DNA of 20,857 nucleotides, from assembly GCA_037382205.1 (NCBI GenBank), contig JARRQD010000065.1:1-20857 (forward strand). Direction: 5' to 3'. A program made the translations under genes and the position numbers. Of the stretch, positions 7,023-15,051 are shown piece after piece. Position 1 is the first letter of the stretch; every line of letters begins with the position of its first letter. Origin of the DNA: Thiodiazotropha sp037382205. Lineage in GTDB: Bacteria > Pseudomonadota > Gammaproteobacteria > Chromatiales > Chromatiaceae. The notes under the pieces are model-generated. The model worked only from the letters and a program-made list of their open reading frames with translations, had not been told where the DNA came from and made no database searches.

Positions 7023-7193
7023 GCAAGAAATGAAAAAGCCCACGCTAGGTGGGCTTAATCAGCATTGGCTGGGGATGGAGGATTACTCGGCCTTCGGCCT
7101 CGCCCCTTCGGGGCCAGCTAAAGCTGTTCACCTCCGCTTCGCTGCGGTGTCGAACCTCTTATCGGTTCAAATCCTCCATCCGGGGTGACTCTA
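7023..7193 (-). repeat. 171-bp tRNA-Gln-derived repeat unit (duplicated tRNA 3' end and terminator)
   Basis: Positions 7023-7084 are identical to 7194-7255 over 62 bases, at an offset of 171. The copied part holds, on the minus strand, the last 19 bases of tRNA-Gln including CCA (7066-7084), its trailer and its terminator. The intervening 7085-7193 contains small stems closed by TTCG (CGGCCTTCGGCC, CCCCTTCGGGG) and an inverted copy of the tRNA T-arm/acceptor (GGTTCAAATCCTCCATCC, 7164-7181). That copy can pair with the 7066-7084 fragment. This is not a functional second tRNA: it lacks D-arm and anticodon. Confidence 0.75.
7033..7056 (-). terminator. Duplicate copy of the tRNA-Gln terminator
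   Basis: AGCCCAC-GCTAG-GTGGGCT stem-loop followed on the minus strand by a U-run; identical to the copy at 7204-7227. As a second terminator it would stop any read-through from the tRNA/rpsI direction before the toxin-antitoxin promoter. Confidence 0.7.
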
Positions 7194-7203
7194 GCAAGAA
7201 ATG

Positions 7204-7227
7204 AAAAAGCCCACGCTAGGTGGGCTT
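7204..7227 (-). terminator. Rho-independent terminator of tRNA-Gln
   Basis: A perfect 7-bp stem (7208-7214 with 7220-7226), 5-base loop, and a U-run on the minus strand, starting 10 bases after the tRNA CCA end. It probably also ends the rplM-rpsI transcript. Confidence 0.85.
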
Positions 7228-7236
7228 AATCAGCAT

Positions 7237-7310
7237 TGGCTGGGGATGGAGGATTCGAACCTCCACATACGGAGTCAGAGTCCGTTGTCCTGCCATTAGA
7301 CGAATCCCCA
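7237..7310 (-). tRNA. tRNA-Gln (anticodon CUG)
   Basis: The 74-base minus-strand gene folds as a full cloverleaf. The acceptor strands are TGGGGAT and ATCCCCA with G discriminator, and CCA is encoded. The anticodon stem ACGGA/TCCGT encloses the loop CTCTGAC, giving anticodon CTG. The T-arm is GGAGG-TTCGAAT-CCTCC. The U1-A72 start (TGGGG...CCCCA) is typical of bacterial glutamine tRNA. It lies 47 bases after the rpsI stop on the same strand, so it may be made from the ribosomal transcript or its own promoter. Confidence 0.95.
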
Positions 7311-7356
7311 GTTGCAGACCCGGTGCCAGACGAAGTCGTCCGCACACAAGCCAGAC

Positions 7357-7746
7357 TTAACGTTTGGAGAATTGAGGACGCTTACGGGCTTTGTGAAGTC
7401 CGACTTTCTTACGCTCAACCGCACGGGCATCACGGGTTAGGAAGCCCGATTTACGCAGCGTACTGTGCAGTGACTCATCATAGGCGTCCAGCGCACGGGA
7501 GATACCGTGGCGGATGGCGCCGGCCTGGCCGGTGGTGCCGCCACCTCTGACCGTGACTTTGATGTCAACCTTGTCGAGGGTCTCGGTGGACTCTAGAGGC
7601 TGACGAACCACCATGCGAGCGGTTTCGCGGCCAAAGTATTCGTCGAGTGGACGACTGTTGACGGTGATGTTGCCGCTGCCGGTGGTCAGAAAGACTCGCG
7701 CAGTGGAGCTTTTACGGCGTCCGGTAGTGATATGGGTGTCTGCCAT
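7357..7746 (-). CDS. rpsI: 30S ribosomal protein S9
   Basis: A component of the small-subunit head; its C-terminal tail reaches the P-site tRNA. The 129 residues match the E. coli length (130). Diagnostic segments are TTGRRKSSTARVFL, ITVNSRPLDEYFGRETARMVV, the GGGTTGQAGAIRHGISRAL motif, and the basic end KARKRPQFSKR. It follows rplM by 17 bases in the standard rplM-rpsI pair. Confidence 0.98.
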   Translation of the reverse strand: MADTHITTGRRKSSTARVFLTTGSGNITVNSRPLDEYFGRETARMVVRQPLESTETLDKVDIKVTVRGGGTTGQAGAIRHGISRALDAYDESLHSTLRKSGFLTRDARAVERKKVGLHKARKRPQFSKR

Positions 7747-7763
7747 GGTCTTAAACTCTTGAT

Positions 7764-8192
7764 TTAGATATCCAGGGGCTGAGGTTGCTGTGCCTGATGG
7801 CTATGCTCAGGGCCGGCAAAGACGCGCAATTTCTTGAACATGGCGCGACCCAGTGGGTTTTTTGGCATCATGCCTTTGACGGCTGTCTCGATCACACGCT
7901 CAGGCGCTTTCTGCAGCAGTTTGTTCAGGCTGATGGATTTCATGTTGCCGACATAACCAGTGTGGTGGTGGTACATCTTGTCGGCCATTTTGTTGCCGGT
8001 TACCCGAATCTTCTCAGCGTTGACCACGACGATATAATCGCCGGTATCCACGTGAGGTGTATATTCTGGTTTATGCTTACCGCGTAGACGTCGTGCAATC
8101 TCAGTGGACAGACGACCCAGGGTCTTGTCTGTTGCATCCACAAGGTACCAATTGCGGCGGACCTCAGCCGGTTTTGCGCTTAAAGTAGTCAT
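7764..8192 (-). CDS. rplM: 50S ribosomal protein L13
   Basis: An early assembly protein of the large subunit. The 142 residues equal the E. coli length when ATG 8192 is used. The frame stays open upstream to 8267, but the extra residues have no family counterpart, and GGAG lies just before ATG 8192. Conserved L13 segments include NWYLVDATDKTLGRLSTEIA, GDYIVVVNAEKIRVTGNK, KMYHHHTGYVG, and the MMPKNPLGRAMFKKLRVFAG signature. It is first in the rplM-rpsI operon with a promoter at 8241-8269. Confidence 0.98.
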   Translation of the reverse strand: MTTLSAKPAEVRRNWYLVDATDKTLGRLSTEIARRLRGKHKPEYTPHVDTGDYIVVVNAEKIRVTGNKMADKMYHHHTGYVGNMKSISLNKLLQKAPERVIETAVKGMMPKNPLGRAMFKKLRVFAGPEHSHQAQQPQPLDI

Positions 8193-8240
8193 CCGATGTC
8201 GCTCCAATGGAGAACTTTTGTGCTTCGAAAAAGACGGCGG

Positions 8241-8269
8241 ATAATACATGATCCTATGGGTTGGCACAA
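8241..8269 (-). promoter_or_regulatory. Probable rplM-rpsI promoter
   Basis: On the minus strand TTGTGC and TATTAT are separated by 17 bases. Transcription would start near 8234 and give a leader of about 42 bases before the rplM start. Its position and box quality fit a sigma-70 ribosomal protein promoter. It overlaps the spurious upstream extension of the rplM frame, which supports the shorter start. Confidence 0.6.
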
Positions 8270-8514
8270 GGACTATTTCAAGTTGCGGGAGGCCAGACTC
8301 GATCTGCAGCGTTCAGATTTCTTGCGGGCAAAAAACATCTTGCTCTGGCTTTCTGCTATCATCTCAACCCTTTGAAAATTTTTGTAGTTGATGGAGTCAG
8401 GGATTGGCCGGCTTGTGATTGGACGAGTTGGTGCAGGTCTCACCATTTTCCCTGTTGCACTTTGAAAGATGCACTTTTCTGTCAACTCTGTTCGGTTAAC
8501 AGGCTCTAAATTAC
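8270..8514. other. Divergent intergenic region between rplM and the CaCA exchanger
   Basis: About 245 bases without a supported gene. It must hold the plus-strand promoter for the lpt/kds cluster. A plausible but weak -35 TTGCAC lies at 8455-8460, but I cannot fix a -10 box. A small palindromic stretch (TGCACTTTGAAAGATGCA, 8456-8473) is present. The open frames crossing it lack family features. Confidence 0.4.
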
Positions 8515-9486
8515 ATGTTGCTGTATAGTCTTTCGATTCTGCTGGGTCTGATTGCATTGGTATGGAGTGCCGACCGATTTATCAGTGGTGCTGCGGCATT
8601 GGCGGATAATCTGGGGGTTTCACCCATGCTGATTGGACTGACTGTGGTTGGTTTCGGTACCTCTGCGCCGGAGGTGCTGGTTTCTGTCATGGCGGCTGTC
8701 AATGGTAACCCGGGGTTGGCGATTGGTAATGCGGTCGGTTCGAATATTGCCAACATCGGCCTGATCCTTGGGGTGACTGCCCTGGTGATCCCTCTCTCTG
8801 TTCACTCCAGTGTGCTTAAGCGGGAGTATCCGATTCTGCTTGCAGTGACGGTGATCTGTATCCTGCTGATGCTGGATGGGGATCTTGGGTTACTGGATGG
8901 TGGCATTCTCGTTTCGCTGCTGTTCGTGGTATTTGGCTGGATGATCTACACAGCCAAAATCGGTGAAGCCGATCCAATTGCCGGGGAGTATGATGCGGAA
9001 ATACCCCATGATGTGCCAACCCGTAAAGCATTGATGCTGTTGATTGGCGGGTTGGTGTTGCTTCTGATCAGCTCTAGGGTGCTGGTCTGGGGCGCAACCA
9101 ATGTGGCAACGGCGCTTGGTGTCAGTGATGTGGTGATCGGCCTGACGATTGTCGCGATTGGCACCAGTCTGCCAGAACTGGCGGCCAGCATCACCAGTGC
9201 GATGAAAGGCGAGGATGATATCGCCATCGGTAACGTGATTGGCTCCAACTTATATAATATGTTGGCTGTGCTGAGTATTCCTGGCCTGGTGGCGCCTGGC
9301 GCCTTCTCTCACGATGTACTGACACGGGATCTGCCTGTGATGTTTGGGCTCACCCTGTTCCTGTTTCTGATGGGGTACGGTTTTGGTAAGCCGGGTCGGA
9401 TCAATCGTGTCGAGGGTTTAGGGTTGTTATTCTGCTTTATCGGCTACCAGTCCTGGCTGTTCTACTCTCTGGTGGCGCCACTTTGA
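8515..9486 (+). CDS. yrbG: CaCA-family cation/Ca2+ exchanger, YrbG type
   Basis: An inner-membrane exchanger of 323 residues with about ten hydrophobic helices. The two inverted alpha repeats that define the CaCA superfamily are clear: GFGTSAPE (46-53) with GNAVGSN (71-77) in the first half, and AIGTSLPE (to 221) with GNVIGSN in the second. It probably swaps Na+ or H+ for Ca2+ or a similar cation. E. coli YrbG occupies the same place ahead of kdsD and is not needed for LPS synthesis. ATG 8515 has only a weak AGG upstream. It leads the plus-strand cluster. Confidence 0.92.
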   Translation: MLLYSLSILLGLIALVWSADRFISGAAALADNLGVSPMLIGLTVVGFGTSAPEVLVSVMAAVNGNPGLAIGNAVGSNIANIGLILGVTALVIPLSVHSSVLKREYPILLAVTVICILLMLDGDLGLLDGGILVSLLFVVFGWMIYTAKIGEADPIAGEYDAEIPHDVPTRKALMLLIGGLVLLLISSRVLVWGATNVATALGVSDVVIGLTIVAIGTSLPELAASITSAMKGEDDIAIGNVIGSNLYNMLAVLSIPGLVAPGAFSHDVLTRDLPVMFGLTLFLFLMGYGFGKPGRINRVEGLGLLFCFIGYQSWLFYSLVAPL

Positions 9487-9517
9487 GAAGTCAAATCAAA
9501 CCATACATACTGATCAG

Positions 9518-10516
9518 ATGAAAATATCCCCGATGCCCACCGAGCAAGAGATGACCCAGATGATCGAACTGGGGCAGGCTGTAATTGAAACGGAAGCCGC
9601 GGCGGTTTCCGCGTTGATTCCCCGTCTTGGCAGTGAGTTTGCCCAGGCTTGTCACTATCTGCTCCACTGTCGAGGGCGAATTGTGGTTATCGGCATGGGT
9701 AAATCGGGCCATATCGGCAACAAACTGGCCGCCACTTTGGCGAGTACTGGGAGTCCGGCTTTTTTTGTTCATCCAGGGGAAGCCAGTCATGGGGATCTGG
9801 GTATGATCACTGCGGATGATGTGGTGCTTGCACTCTCAAACTCCGGGGAGACAGGTGAGCTGCTGGTGATCCTGCCCCTGCTGAAACGATTGGGGGTACC
9901 GCTGATCGCGATGACAGGAAAGACTCAGTCGACTCTGGCCAAAGAGTCGGAAGTACACATCGATGTGAGTGTCGATAAAGAGGCCTGCCCTTTGGGGTTG
10001 GCGCCCACTTCGAGTACTACGGCTGCGCTGGTGATGGGGGACGCCTTGGCTGTGGCGCTGCTGCAGGCCAGGGGGTTTACTGCCAAAGATTTCGCCCTCT
10101 CCCATCCGGGTGGTTCGCTCGGTCGACGTCTGCTGCTGCATGTGCAGGATATCATGCACAGTGGTGAGGCATTGCCCGTGGTAAGCTCGGATGCCAGTCT
10201 GCATGAGGCATTGGAGGTGATGTCGGTGAAAGGCCTGGGGATGACCGCTGTTGTTGATCATCAGGGTCAGTTGGTGGGTGTCTATACCGATGGGGATTTA
10301 CGTCGTACCCTGAACCAGCCAATCGATATACACAAGATAAAAGTCGCCGAGGTGATGACAAAGGATTGCAAACAGGTCGCGCCTGAAATGTTGGCGGCGG
10401 AGGCCTTGCAGATGATGGAAGAGAGCAAAATAAACGGCCTGTTGGTTGTGAATGGGGAGCGACACCTGGTTGGCGCCTTCAACATGCATGACCTGTTGAG
10501 GGCTGGGGTTATGTGA
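9518..10516 (+). CDS. kdsD: D-arabinose 5-phosphate isomerase
   Basis: Converts ribulose 5-phosphate to arabinose 5-phosphate, the first step of Kdo synthesis for lipopolysaccharide. Of 332 residues, about 40-175 form a SIS sugar-isomerase domain (RIVVIGMGKSGHIGNKLAATL, HPGEASHGDLGM, LSNSGETGEL, APTSSTTAALVMGDALA). About 205-330 hold two CBS repeats (IMHSGEALPVV and the VMTKDCKQVAP end). The ALSHPGGSLGRRLL linker is characteristic. Starts at 9518 or 9533 are both possible because neither has a good ribosome site. Confidence 0.96.
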   Translation: MKISPMPTEQEMTQMIELGQAVIETEAAAVSALIPRLGSEFAQACHYLLHCRGRIVVIGMGKSGHIGNKLAATLASTGSPAFFVHPGEASHGDLGMITADDVVLALSNSGETGELLVILPLLKRLGVPLIAMTGKTQSTLAKESEVHIDVSVDKEACPLGLAPTSSTTAALVMGDALAVALLQARGFTAKDFALSHPGGSLGRRLLLHVQDIMHSGEALPVVSSDASLHEALEVMSVKGLGMTAVVDHQGQLVGVYTDGDLRRTLNQPIDIHKIKVAEVMTKDCKQVAPEMLAAEALQMMEESKINGLLVVNGERHLVGAFNMHDLLRAGVM

Positions 10517-10562
10517 TATTAAACAGCGACTAACAATAAAAACGACACTTACAGGGGGCAAA

Positions 10563-11084
10563 ATGCAGGATATTCACGAAAAAGCCAAAGCGGTCAAGCT
10601 GGTGATCTTTGATGTTGACGGTGTTCTGACCGATGGCGGACTTTTTCTGGGTGATGATGGTCAGGAGTATAAAGCCTTCAATTCCAGAGATGGACATGGC
10701 ATGAAAATGTTGCAGTTTACTGGTGTGGTGATTGGCATAATCACCGGACGTACATCCGAGGTGGTGAGGCTACGAATGGAGAATCTGGGGGTTCAGTTTG
10801 TCTATCAGGGTAAGCAGGAGAAGCTGCCTGCCTACGAAGAGTTGCGCGACAAGCTTGAGCTGACAGATGAACAGGTTGCCTATGTGGGCGATGATGTGGT
10901 GGATCTGCCAATCATGCGTCGAGTGGGTTTGGCAATCGCTGTACAGGATGCCCATCCTTTTGTGGTGCAACATGCCCATTGGCAGACACCCCACGGCGGC
11001 GGGCGTGGTGCGGCCAGGGATGTGTGTGAAATGATCATGCAGGCTCAAGGGACACTGCAGACCAGTTTGGATCACTATCTTTGA
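10563..11084 (+). CDS. kdsC: 3-deoxy-D-manno-octulosonate 8-phosphate phosphatase
   Basis: Removes phosphate from Kdo-8-phosphate to release Kdo. A 173-residue HAD phosphatase without a cap domain. Motif I is FDVDGVLTDG with the nucleophile D17 and acid D19, motif II is IITGRTS, the lysine is in the QGKQEKLPAY region, and motif IV is YVGDDVVDLP. The tail GGGRGAARDVCEMIM is the KdsC C-terminal closing segment. CAGGGGG precedes ATG 10563. Its TGA overlaps the TTG start of lptC by four bases. Confidence 0.96.
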   Translation: MQDIHEKAKAVKLVIFDVDGVLTDGGLFLGDDGQEYKAFNSRDGHGMKMLQFTGVVIGIITGRTSEVVRLRMENLGVQFVYQGKQEKLPAYEELRDKLELTDEQVAYVGDDVVDLPIMRRVGLAIAVQDAHPFVVQHAHWQTPHGGGRGAARDVCEMIMQAQGTLQTSLDHYL

Positions 11085-11644
11085 ATAGACGCCTGCTCGC
11101 GCTTCTGTTGATGTTTGCTCTGGTGTTGAGTTTGCTCTGGTGGGTGAATGAGCTGCGCAGAACTGAGACAAAACAACCTGAGATTGCTCGGGATACCCCG
11201 GATACCTATGCCGTCAACCTGCAGGTAAAACAGTATGATCGAGAGGGGCGTTTGCAGCAGATTTTACAAACTCCGAGAATGAACCACTACGAGAAGCGTG
11301 ACATCACCGAGCTTTCACAACCCAAGGTGCGGCGCTTCAGGCCAGGTCAGCCTGCATGGCGGATGCAGGGGGAGAAAGCGATCGCAGATCATCGCCAGGA
11401 GACACTTTTCATTCCGGGCAGAGTGGTGATTGAGCGTACAGCAAAGGGAGATTATTCACCATACCATATTGTTACAGAAGATTTGATGATCCATACCGCA
11501 GACGACTATGCCGAGACCTCTAAGCCGGTTAGGATTGACAGTGCCGAAGATCGAATCTCGGCCATCGGTCTGCAGGTCTGGTTTGAAGAGCCATCACGAG
11601 TGAAACTGCTCAACCGGGTACGAGGGCACTATGAGTTTAGATAA
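11081..11644 (+). CDS. lptC: LPS export component LptC
   Basis: The membrane-anchored bitopic bridge of the Lpt machine, passing LPS from LptB2FG to LptA. The 187 residues begin with a basic N-terminus and one hydrophobic helix (about 3-22), followed by a periplasmic beta-jellyroll. The segments YAVNLQVKQYDREGRLQ, FIPGRVVIER and the C-terminal DRISAIGLQVWFEE and VRGHYEF are LptC-like. The start is TTG at 11081, sharing TTGA with the kdsC stop; the next ATG would remove most of the anchor. It overlaps lptA by 14 bases, so translation is coupled. Confidence 0.9.
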   Translation: MNRRLLALLLMFALVLSLLWWVNELRRTETKQPEIARDTPDTYAVNLQVKQYDREGRLQQILQTPRMNHYEKRDITELSQPKVRRFRPGQPAWRMQGEKAIADHRQETLFIPGRVVIERTAKGDYSPYHIVTEDLMIHTADDYAETSKPVRIDSAEDRISAIGLQVWFEEPSRVKLLNRVRGHYEFR

Positions 11645-12143
11645 CGCTCGGGTTATGATCTGTGCGCTTTTGATGATTGGATTGACGCCTGTTTGGGGGC
11701 TGGAGAGCGATCGCCACCAGCCGATGGCGCTTGAGGCTGACAGCCTCTCCATCAATGAGTCCACTGGAGTCAGTCTCTATGAAGGTAACGTGACCATCGT
11801 TCAGGGCAGTATGAAGTTGTGGGCGGATCGGATCTGGGTGCATAGATCCGCTGGAAAAACTGAAAAGATCGTCTGTGAGGGAGCACCAACAAGGTTCAGC
11901 CAACTGCCGGAAGAGGGTGGGGTAGAGGTGAATGGCCGGGCCCGGCGTATGGAGATTTATGTCAATCGTAATGAGATGTTGTTGATCGATGACGCTTTGC
12001 TTGCGCAGGGGGGCAACAGTTTTCGTAATGACCGGATTGTCTACAACCGGGCCAATGCCCAGGTAATGGCCGGTAGCAGCGTAGAGGGTAAAGAGCGGGT
12101 GCAGGTTGTGATAGAGCCTCAGGGCGGGAAAGCCGCGCCGTGA
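11631..12143 (+). CDS. lptA: LPS transport periplasmic protein LptA
   Basis: Forms the periplasmic bridge that carries LPS from LptC to LptD. The 170 residues carry a signal peptide of about 23 residues ending near VWG. A repetitive OstA/LptA beta-jellyroll follows (PMALEADSLSINESTG, YEGNVTIVQGSMKLWADRI, VNGRARRMEIY). Length and placement between lptC and lptB are standard. An ATG at 11655 would also give a signal peptide, but the 11631 start gives the usual overlap with lptC. Its TGA overlaps the GTG start of lptB. Confidence 0.93.
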   Translation: MSLDNARVMICALLMIGLTPVWGLESDRHQPMALEADSLSINESTGVSLYEGNVTIVQGSMKLWADRIWVHRSAGKTEKIVCEGAPTRFSQLPEEGGVEVNGRARRMEIYVNRNEMLLIDDALLAQGGNSFRNDRIVYNRANAQVMAGSSVEGKERVQVVIEPQGGKAAP

Positions 12144-12865
12144 GTCAATTGCAGGCTGTCGATCTACAGAAGCAGTACTATAAGCGTCGGGTGGTCGATG
12201 GCGTTTCGCTGAATCTGTACAGTGGAGAAGTAGTCGGGCTGCTGGGGCCTAATGGGGCTGGTAAGACCACCAGCTTCTACATGATTGTCGGCCTGGTTGA
12301 GGCGGATCAGGGGCGGATCTATCTGGATGGTGAGGAGCTTACGGATCAAGCCATGCACAAGCGTGCCCGGCTGGGGATCGGTTACCTGGCGCAAGAGCCT
12401 TCCATCTTCAGGCGCTTGACGGTGGCACAAAACATTCTGGCGATACTTGAGCATCGCAAAGAGCTTGATCGCGAGGCGCGCAAAGCCCGTTGCGATCAGT
12501 TACTGGCGGAGTTCGGTATCGAGCATCTAAGGGAGAGTATGGCAATGAGTCTCTCGGGTGGTGAGCGAAGACGGTTGGAAATTGCCAGGGCGCTCTCAAT
12601 GGAGCCGGCGTTCATTTTGCTTGATGAGCCCTTTGCCGGGGTTGATCCGATCGCGGTGATCGATATAAAAAAGATCATTCAGCAGCTGAAGTCGCTCAAG
12701 ATTGGTATCCTAATTACCGATCATAATGTTAGAGAGACACTGGATATTTGCGATCGTGCCTACATTATTAATAGTGGTAAAGTGTTGGCAGAAGGAACCA
12801 CAGAGGAGATCCTCTCAAACCAGGAGGTGCGCAGTGTCTATTTGGGTGAAAATTTTACTATGTGA
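12140..12865 (+). CDS. lptB: LPS export ABC transporter ATPase LptB
   Basis: A cytoplasmic ATPase that powers LPS extraction as LptB2FG. The 241 residues have Walker A GPNGAGKTT (36-44, K42), Q-loop YLAQEPSIFRRLTVAQNI, signature LSGGERRR, Walker B FILLDEPFAGVDP and the H-loop ILITDHNVRETL. The SVYLGENF end is typical of LptB. The start is GTG 12140, overlapping the lptA stop. A 207-base gap follows before rpoN with no gene seen; rpoN may have its own promoter there, but I could not identify one convincingly. Confidence 0.97.
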   Translation: MSQLQAVDLQKQYYKRRVVDGVSLNLYSGEVVGLLGPNGAGKTTSFYMIVGLVEADQGRIYLDGEELTDQAMHKRARLGIGYLAQEPSIFRRLTVAQNILAILEHRKELDREARKARCDQLLAEFGIEHLRESMAMSLSGGERRRLEIARALSMEPAFILLDEPFAGVDPIAVIDIKKIIQQLKSLKIGILITDHNVRETLDICDRAYIINSGKVLAEGTTEEILSNQEVRSVYLGENFTM

Positions 12866-13072
12866 GTCTATAGTGCTGTTTTTTAATGGTTTAAATAAAT
12901 GAGCGGTAGTTACAAGGATGTTGAATTCAGTTGTGGTGTGGCGTGCAGTGAGGTTATGTGGACCCTGGAGGATCGACCCAGTGAAGAAGAATCTTTCCGT
13001 AGTCGGCGATTTTTAGCTAAGATATGATTAAAGACATACAAATAACATACCAGGTTTAAAGATATCTCTGCA

Positions 13073-14557
13073 ATGAAGCAGGCTCTACAGCTCCGACTCG
13101 GACAACATCTCACCATGACACCTCAATTGCAGCAGGCGATTCGCCTGTTGCAGCTCTCCGCGCTCGACCTGAGCCAGGAGGTGCAAGAGGCACTTGAAAC
13201 CAACCCGATGCTCGAGGGAGAAGAGGAGTATGGCAACTCGCTGCAAAAAGAGGGCGATGACCAGGAATCGGCTGAGCGATCTTTGGAGGGCAAGGAGGTC
13301 GAGGCTTCGAATGACATCAATAATGAGCGGGAGATTCAGACCGACAGCAGCCAACTGACAGAGGATCTGCCGGTGGACAGTGAGTGGGCCGATGTCTACG
13401 ACAGCTACTTGCCACCAGTCAGCAGTGGCGGTGATGCCGCCGATCATGACTATCTGGTGCAGCGCAGCGGCGCAGTTACCCTGCATGATCATCTGGTCTG
13501 GCAGATGACGCTGACGCCTTTTACCGAACAGGACACCCTGATTGCCACCACCCTGATCGACAGCATCGATGAAGATGGCTATTTCAAGGGGGATTTACAA
13601 GAGATCCTGAGCTCGCTGAATGACGAGGAAGCGACTCTGGAGGATATTGAGGCTGTATTGCATCGGATTCAGGCTTTCGATCCGCCAGGGGTTGGTGCTC
13701 AGGGCGCCCAGGAGTGTCTGCTGATTCAGTTGCGGCAGCTGGCGGATGATACGCCCTATCGAGATCAGGCGATTAAACTCTGCCATGACCATTTTAACCT
13801 GCTCTCTACTCAGGATCAGAATCAGATCATGCGCCGCATGAAGGTGGATCAGCAAGAGCTTGCCGCCATCATGCAACTGATCAGAACCCTCAACCCCCAT
13901 CCAGGTTCGGCCATCGCAAATAGTGAACCGGAGTATGTAATACCGGATGTCTTTGTCAGCAAGCGTAACAATCGCTGGGTTGTGGAGCTGAATGGGGAGG
14001 TGACCCCTAAGCTGCGAGTGAATAGTGACTATGCCAGCTTGATCAAGCGGGCTGATCAAAGTGATGACAATACTTTCCTGAAAAATCATCTACAGGAGGC
14101 TCGTTGGTTCATTAAAAGTCTAATGAGCCGTAATGAGACTATTCTGCGTGTAGCGAGTAAGATTGTTGAATATCAGCGGGGCTTTTTCGAGCATGGTGAA
14201 GAGGCTATGAAGCCGCTGGTATTGAGGGATATCGCCGAGGCGCTGGAGATGCATGAATCAACCATTTCCCGGGTGACCACCCAGAAATATATGCATACCC
14301 CCCGGGGTACGCTGGAGTTTAAGTATTTCTTCTCCAGCCATGTCAATACCAGTGCCGGTGGAGAGTGCTCCTCCACCGCAATTCGAGCATTGATTAAAAA
14401 ATTGATTGCCGCTGAGGACACCAGCAAACCGCTCAGTGACAATAAATTAGCCGCCATCCTTTCGGAGCAGGGTATTAAAGTTGCCCGCCGAACGGTGGCA
14501 AAGTATCGCGAATCGATGAGCATTCCGCCATCGAATGAGCGTAAACGACTGATCTAG
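13073..14557 (+). CDS. rpoN: RNA polymerase sigma-54 factor
   Basis: Directs RNA polymerase to -24/-12 promoters activated by enhancer-binding proteins. The 494 residues (E. coli 477) start with the glutamine/leucine-rich Region I (LRLGQHLTMTPQLQQAIRLLQ). An acidic Region II at about 50-130 comes next, then the core-binding domain (QMTLTPFTE, FDPPGVGAQGAQECLLIQL). The C-terminal part holds the helix-turn-helix region (MHESTISRVTTQKYMHTPRG) and the RpoN box ARRTVAKYRE at 471-480. Its position before hpf and ptsN is conserved. No strong ribosome site is seen. Confidence 0.97.
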   Translation: MKQALQLRLGQHLTMTPQLQQAIRLLQLSALDLSQEVQEALETNPMLEGEEEYGNSLQKEGDDQESAERSLEGKEVEASNDINNEREIQTDSSQLTEDLPVDSEWADVYDSYLPPVSSGGDAADHDYLVQRSGAVTLHDHLVWQMTLTPFTEQDTLIATTLIDSIDEDGYFKGDLQEILSSLNDEEATLEDIEAVLHRIQAFDPPGVGAQGAQECLLIQLRQLADDTPYRDQAIKLCHDHFNLLSTQDQNQIMRRMKVDQQELAAIMQLIRTLNPHPGSAIANSEPEYVIPDVFVSKRNNRWVVELNGEVTPKLRVNSDYASLIKRADQSDDNTFLKNHLQEARWFIKSLMSRNETILRVASKIVEYQRGFFEHGEEAMKPLVLRDIAEALEMHESTISRVTTQKYMHTPRGTLEFKYFFSSHVNTSAGGECSSTAIRALIKKLIAAEDTSKPLSDNKLAAILSEQGIKVARRTVAKYRESMSIPPSNERKRLI

Positions 14558-14667
14558 ATGAAGCGATCTGCCATATGGGTTGTTGATGGGACTAGGATTG
14601 AGGGTTCAATCGATCCCCGAAATCATGGCAAACCTGATGAATTTCTAATCATCGAGTCGGTCAGAGT

Positions 14668-14683
14668 GATGAGTTATCTCATC
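14668..14683 (+). other. Small hairpin ahead of the hpf ribosome site
   Basis: GATGAG-TTAT-CTCATC forms a perfect 6-bp stem seven bases before the AGGAG of hpf. It is not followed by a U-run. It may shape the hpf leader in the 143-base rpoN-hpf gap; function is unknown. Confidence 0.3.
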
Positions 14684-14700
14684 TAAGACAGGAGAAAATT

Positions 14701-15021
14701 ATGCAAATAAGCGTTACCGGTCATCATGTGGAAGTAACCGATGCCTTGAAAGGCTATGTAGATAATAAATTCGAACGTCTTGAGAGGCATTTTGATAATG
14801 TCATCAATGTGCATGTTATCTTGAGCGTTGAGAAGCTGAGGCAGAAAGCGGAAGCCACCATTAAAGTGAACGGTGCCAGTGTATTCGCTGATTCAGTACA
14901 GGAAGATATGTATGCCGCCATTGATGGTCTAACTGATAAGTTGGACAGGCAGGTGCTAAAGCACAAGGAAAAGATGCAGAGTCATCGCGCCGGTAGCGGT
15001 GCGAAGTATGCAGTTGAGTAA
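14701..15021 (+). CDS. hpf: Short ribosome hibernation promoting factor
   Basis: Binds the 30S decoding region of idle ribosomes and helps form inactive dimers. The 106 residues make a single S30AE/HPF domain (QISVTGHHVEVTDALKGYV, FERLERHFDNVINVHVIL, VFADSVQEDMYAAIDGLTDKLDRQV) with no long C-terminal dimerisation domain, so it is the short form. AGGAG at 14690-14694 supports the start. The rpoN-hpf-ptsN order is conserved in gammaproteobacteria. Confidence 0.95.
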   Translation: MQISVTGHHVEVTDALKGYVDNKFERLERHFDNVINVHVILSVEKLRQKAEATIKVNGASVFADSVQEDMYAAIDGLTDKLDRQVLKHKEKMQSHRAGSGAKYAVE

Positions 15022-15051
15022 CTTCAAATAGATTTAACTGGCGAGGTCTCC

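Noticed and set aside
6826..7188. 120-residue plus-strand open frame across the repeat region
   Set aside because: It runs through the operator, the hairpin repeat and the tRNA-derived repeat, with no family features or ribosome site.
7085..7193. Second tRNA gene on either strand
   Set aside because: Only T-arm/acceptor pieces are present; there is no D-arm or anticodon stem.
7023..7255. CRISPR-like repeat pair
   Set aside because: There are only two copies and they contain a tRNA end and its terminator; there is no spacer array and no cas gene.
7236..7550. 104-residue plus-strand open frame beginning over the tRNA-Gln gene
   Set aside because: Its first part is the antisense translation of tRNA-Gln and the rest is antisense to rpsI; the GGFEPPHTESES-type peptide is a well-known false gene.
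8193..8267. N-terminal extension of rplM
   Set aside because: The 25 extra residues have no counterpart in L13, overlap the likely promoter and lack a ribosome site; ATG 8192 gives the exact family length.
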